NCBI GenBank assembly: GCA_016125045.1
Contig: WGML01000005.1
Coordinates: 1-64,000 of the forward strand
From: a bacterium
GTDB taxonomy: Bacteria; Pseudomonadota; Alphaproteobacteria; Caulobacterales; Hyphomonadaceae
Length of the DNA: 64,000 bases
Reading direction: 5' to 3'
Shown piece after piece: positions 61,242-64,000 of the stretch. Both the position numbers and the translations under genes were made by a program. Below the pieces are notes generated by a model that was not told the DNA's origin, searched no databases, and saw only the letters and a list, made by a program, of their open reading frames with translations. Each line of letters opens with the position of its first letter. Position 1 is the stretch's first letter.

Positions 61242-62642
61242 ATGGCGTTCGACGATTTCAAGGTTGCGGATCTGAAGCTGGCGGACTGGGGCCGCAAGGA
61301 GCTCGATATCGCCGAAACCGAAATGCCGGGCCTGATGGCGCTGCGCGAGGAGTTTGCGGGCAAGGCCCCGCTTAAGGGCGCGCGCGTCACCGGATCGCTG
61401 CACATGACGATCCAGACGGGCGTCCTCATCGAAACGCTGACGGCCCTCGGCGCCGATGTGCGCTGGGCGTCCTGCAACATCTTCTCGACCCAGGACCACG
61501 CGGCGGCGGCGATCGCCAAGTCCGGCGTTCCGGTGTTCGCGATCAAGGGCGAGAGCCTCGAGGATTATTGGGACTACACCGACCGGATCTTCCACTGGGC
61601 GGACGGCGGCTTCACCAACATGATCCTCGATGATGGCGGCGACGCCACGATGTATGTGCTCACCGGCGCGCGCGTCGAAGAGGGCGAGACCGACCTCATC
61701 AAGACCCCGACCTCCGAGGAGGAGGAGTATTTCTTCGCGCAGATCCAGAAGCGGCTCGCCGCCTCGCCGGGCTGGTTCGTGAAGCAGCGCCACGCCATCA
61801 AGGGCGTGACCGAAGAAACGACGACCGGCGTCAACCGTCTCTACCGGCTGATGGAGAAGGGCCGCCTGCCCTTCCCCGCGATCAACGTGAATGACAGCGT
61901 CACCAAGTCGAAATTCGACAACAAGTATGGCTGCAAGGAATCGCTGGTCGACGGCATCCGCCGCGCCACCGACGTGATGATGGCGGGCAAGGTCGCGGTG
62001 GTCTGCGGCTATGGCGATGTCGGCAAGGGCTCGGCCGCCAGCCTGCGCGGCGCGGGCGCCCGCGTGAAGGTGACGGAAGTCGACCCGATCTGCGCCCTTC
62101 AGGCGGCGATGGACGGGTTTGAGGTCGTCACCCTCGAGGACGTGGTCAAGACGGCGGACATCTTCATCACCACCACCGGCAACAAAGACGTGATCCGCAT
62201 CGAGCACATGCGCGAGATGAAGGACATGGCGATCGTCGGCAATATCGGCCATTTCGACAACGAGATTCAGGTCGCCGCGCTGAAGAACCACAAATGGACC
62301 AACATCAAGCCGCAGGTCGACATGATCGAGATGCCGGCCGGCAACCGGATGCTGCTCCTGTCGGAGGGGCGGCTGCTCAATCTCGGCAATGCGACCGGCC
62401 ACCCGTCCTTCGTGATGTCGGCCTCGTTCACCAACCAGGTGCTGGCGCAGATCGAGCTTTGGACCAATGGCGCGGCCTATGAGAACAAGGTCTACACCCT
62501 GCCCAAACACCTCGACGAGAAGGTCGCGGCGCTTCATCTCGCCAAGCTCGGCGCTCGTCTGACGGAGCTGTCGAGCGAACAGGCGGACTATATCGGCGTC
62601 GCCAAGACCGGCCCGTTCAAGCCGGAACACTATCGTTACTGA
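61242..62642 (+). CDS. ahcY: Adenosylhomocysteinase
   Basis: 466 residues. [46 protein letters not shown] is the catalytic domain opening, and [15 protein letters not shown] is the NAD loop. The C-terminal [12 protein letters not shown] is universal. It hydrolyses S-adenosylhomocysteine to homocysteine and adenosine, which relieves inhibition of SAM methyltransferases such as UbiG and PrmC. GGAAGGAAGG lies a few bases before the ATG. The palindrome and promoter upstream suggest control by the SAM cycle. Confidence 0.98.
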   Translation: MAFDDFKVADLKLADWGRKELDIAETEMPGLMALREEFAGKAPLKGARVTGSLHMTIQTGVLIETLTALGADVRWASCNIFSTQDHAAAAIAKSGVPVFAIKGESLEDYWDYTDRIFHWADGGFTNMILDDGGDATMYVLTGARVEEGETDLIKTPTSEEEEYFFAQIQKRLAASPGWFVKQRHAIKGVTEETTTGVNRLYRLMEKGRLPFPAINVNDSVTKSKFDNKYGCKESLVDGIRRATDVMMAGKVAVVCGYGDVGKGSAASLRGAGARVKVTEVDPICALQAAMDGFEVVTLEDVVKTADIFITTTGNKDVIRIEHMREMKDMAIVGNIGHFDNEIQVAALKNHKWTNIKPQVDMIEMPAGNRMLLLSEGRLLNLGNATGHPSFVMSASFTNQVLAQIELWTNGAAYENKVYTLPKHLDEKVAALHLAKLGARLTELSSEQADYIGVAKTGPFKPEHYRY

Positions 62643-62754
62643 GCCGAACCAGGCGGACCTGCGGGACCGCTTGCGACATTGCGTAGCACGGGGCTGACCG
62701 CGAAGGTCGGAACCGTGCTAACGCGCTTCCGTCAGAAACCGGGAGGCGGGAGAA

Positions 62755-64000
62755 ATGGCGGCCTCGACCGCCGGCGGGAGCGCCGAGCCAGACGGGCAAC
62801 CGAACGGACGGCGTCTGTTCTGGGCGTCAGCCCTCGGCTCTGTCGGGGTGGTGTTCGGCGATATCGGCACAAGCCCGCTCTACGCGTTCAAGGAATCGGT
62901 GGCGGCGCTTGGCCGCGACGGCGAGGTGGCGAACCGGACCGAAGTGTTCGGCGTCATTTCGCTGATGCTCTGGTCGCTGCTGATCGTGGTCTTCCTCAAA
63001 TATGTCGTGCTGCTGATGCGGCTCGACAATCGCGGGGAAGGCGGAACGCTGTCGCTGATGGCGCTGCTGCAGCGGGCGCTCGGCAAGCGGCCGCTCGCCC
63101 TGCTGGTGATGGGGATCTGCGGCGCCGGCCTGTTTTATGGCGATGCGTTGCTGACACCGGCGATCTCGGTCTTGTCGGCCGTCGAGGGTCTCACCGTCAT
63201 TCCGGCGTTCGAGGGCTGGATCGATCCATTGATCGTTCCGCTTGCGCTCATCATTCTGACGGGACTGTTTCTCGTTCAGCGACGCGGCACAGGCGTCGTC
63301 GGGGCCTGGTTCGGGCCGATCTGTCTCGTCTGGTTCCTGACGCTTGGCGGGCTCGGCGTTTATCGTCTGATCGGCGAGCCGACCATTCTCGCCGCGATCA
63401 GCCCGCACCACGCGATCCAGTTCATGACCTCCCACTCGGTTCTCGCCTTCGTGGTGCTGGGATCGGTGTTCCTCACGGTCACGGGCGCCGAGGCGCTCTA
63501 CGCCGACATGGGACATTTCGGCCGCAAGCCCGTGACGGCGGCGTGGACGGCGCTGGTGCTGCCGTCGCTTGCGTTGAACTATCTCGGCCAGGGCGCGCTG
63601 GTGCTGCGTCATCCGGAGACGATTGAGAACCCGTTCTTCATGATGGCGCCGCAGGTCCTGCAAGGCCCGCTCGTGCTGCTGGCGACCATGGCGACGGTGA
63701 TCGCGAGCCAGGCGGTGATCACCGGCGCGTTCTCGCTGACCCGCCAGGCGATCCAGCTCGGCCTGCTGCCGCGGCTCAACATCGTCAACACATCGGAGCA
63801 GCATCAGGGGCAGATCTACATTCCGCAGGTGAACTATCTTCTGCTCGCGGGCGTGGTGGCGCTGGTGCTCGGCTTCCGCACCTCATCGGGGCTCGCTGCG
63901 GCCTATGGCATCTCGGTGAGCGGCGAGATGATCATCTCGACGCTGCTCGCCTTCATCGCGATCCAGCGGGTGTGGGGCCGCAAGCTGTGGCAGGCGGGGC
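62755..64000 (+). CDS. kup: Potassium uptake protein Kup, partial at window end
   Basis: The first 415 residues of a Kup/HAK transporter, cut by the window end. [27 protein letters not shown] is the diagnostic opening, and [16 protein letters not shown]-like and [12 protein letters not shown] segments continue the 12-helix fold. It imports K+ with a proton. GGGAGGCGGGAG lies two to six bases before ATG 62755. It lies 112 bp behind ahcY on the same strand and could share its transcript. Confidence 0.95.
   Translation, partial: MAASTAGGSAEPDGQPNGRRLFWASALGSVGVVFGDIGTSPLYAFKESVAALGRDGEVANRTEVFGVISLMLWSLLIVVFLKYVVLLMRLDNRGEGGTLSLMALLQRALGKRPLALLVMGICGAGLFYGDALLTPAISVLSAVEGLTVIPAFEGWIDPLIVPLALIILTGLFLVQRRGTGVVGAWFGPICLVWFLTLGGLGVYRLIGEPTILAAISPHHAIQFMTSHSVLAFVVLGSVFLTVTGAEALYADMGHFGRKPVTAAWTALVLPSLALNYLGQGALVLRHPETIENPFFMMAPQVLQGPLVLLATMATVIASQAVITGAFSLTRQAIQLGLLPRLNIVNTSEQHQGQIYIPQVNYLLLAGVVALVLGFRTSSGLAAAYGISVSGEMIISTLLAFIAIQRVWGRKLWQAG

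Overview
The window is a high-GC (by eye well above 60%) chromosomal segment of an alphaproteobacterium. The lineage call rests on ChvI-ChvG next to an EIIA-Man-type PTS protein, HPr and ahcY; on the RcdA (DUF1465) / DUF1192 / TrcR (DUF1013) cluster; on L21 with a C-terminal helix-hairpin-helix extension; and on prfA-prmC-DUF4167, DUF465, DUF1178 and an NDUFAF5-like methyltransferase. I cannot fix the order; a Caulobacterales/Parvularculales-like bacterium is a guess. About 60 genes are packed densely on both strands. I see no prophage, insertion sequence, rRNA operon or CRISPR array, and only one tRNA (tRNA-Ser, CGA).

Layout: 1-2000, a polysaccharide-type ABC exporter (reverse) with a 23-bp tandem duplication behind it. 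2259-3374, L-2-hydroxyglutarate oxidase. 3426-3515, tRNA-Ser. 3647-9707, a forward run rplU-rpmA-GNAT-obgE-proB-phoD. 9733-16347, cell-envelope precursor genes: glmS (reverse), glmM and ugd (forward), then an MsbA-type ABC transporter (reverse). 16503-19940, rpmE and the cell-cycle genes rcdA, DUF1192, a quinone oxidoreductase and trcR. 20595-21342, two DUF465 paralogues. 22289-25773, a polyamine module: structured leader, ornithine/lysine decarboxylase, a deoxyhypusine-synthase-like enzyme and a small unknown protein. 26228-29071, prfA-prmC-DUF4167.

Second half: 29206-34607, miscellaneous enzymes, ispG and a RodZ-like protein. 34717-38336, ptsP and lysC. 38539-44311, ubiG, glutaredoxin, comF, methyltransferase, TetR regulator and a membrane-anchored hydrolase. 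44329-44996, a Doc / AbrB-type toxin-antitoxin pair with an operator. 45040-47985, an orphan Flp pilin, mutT, argJ and a PpiC lipoprotein. 48232-54489, secA, accA, DUF937 and a GMC oxidoreductase. 54632-57900, a class C beta-lactamase-like lipoprotein, a small HTH protein and an alkaline phosphatase. 58060-64000, chvI-chvG-EIIA-HPr-ahcY-kup, with kup cut by the window end.

Most of the window is housekeeping. The points most worth a second look are: the polyamine module with its structured leader and duplicated initiation region; the ChvIG/PTS locus, where hprK and rapZ are absent although HPr keeps a serine at the regulatory position; the Doc toxin paired with an AbrB/MazE-type antitoxin; the 20-bp perfect palindrome at ahcY; and several short tandem repeats between genes.
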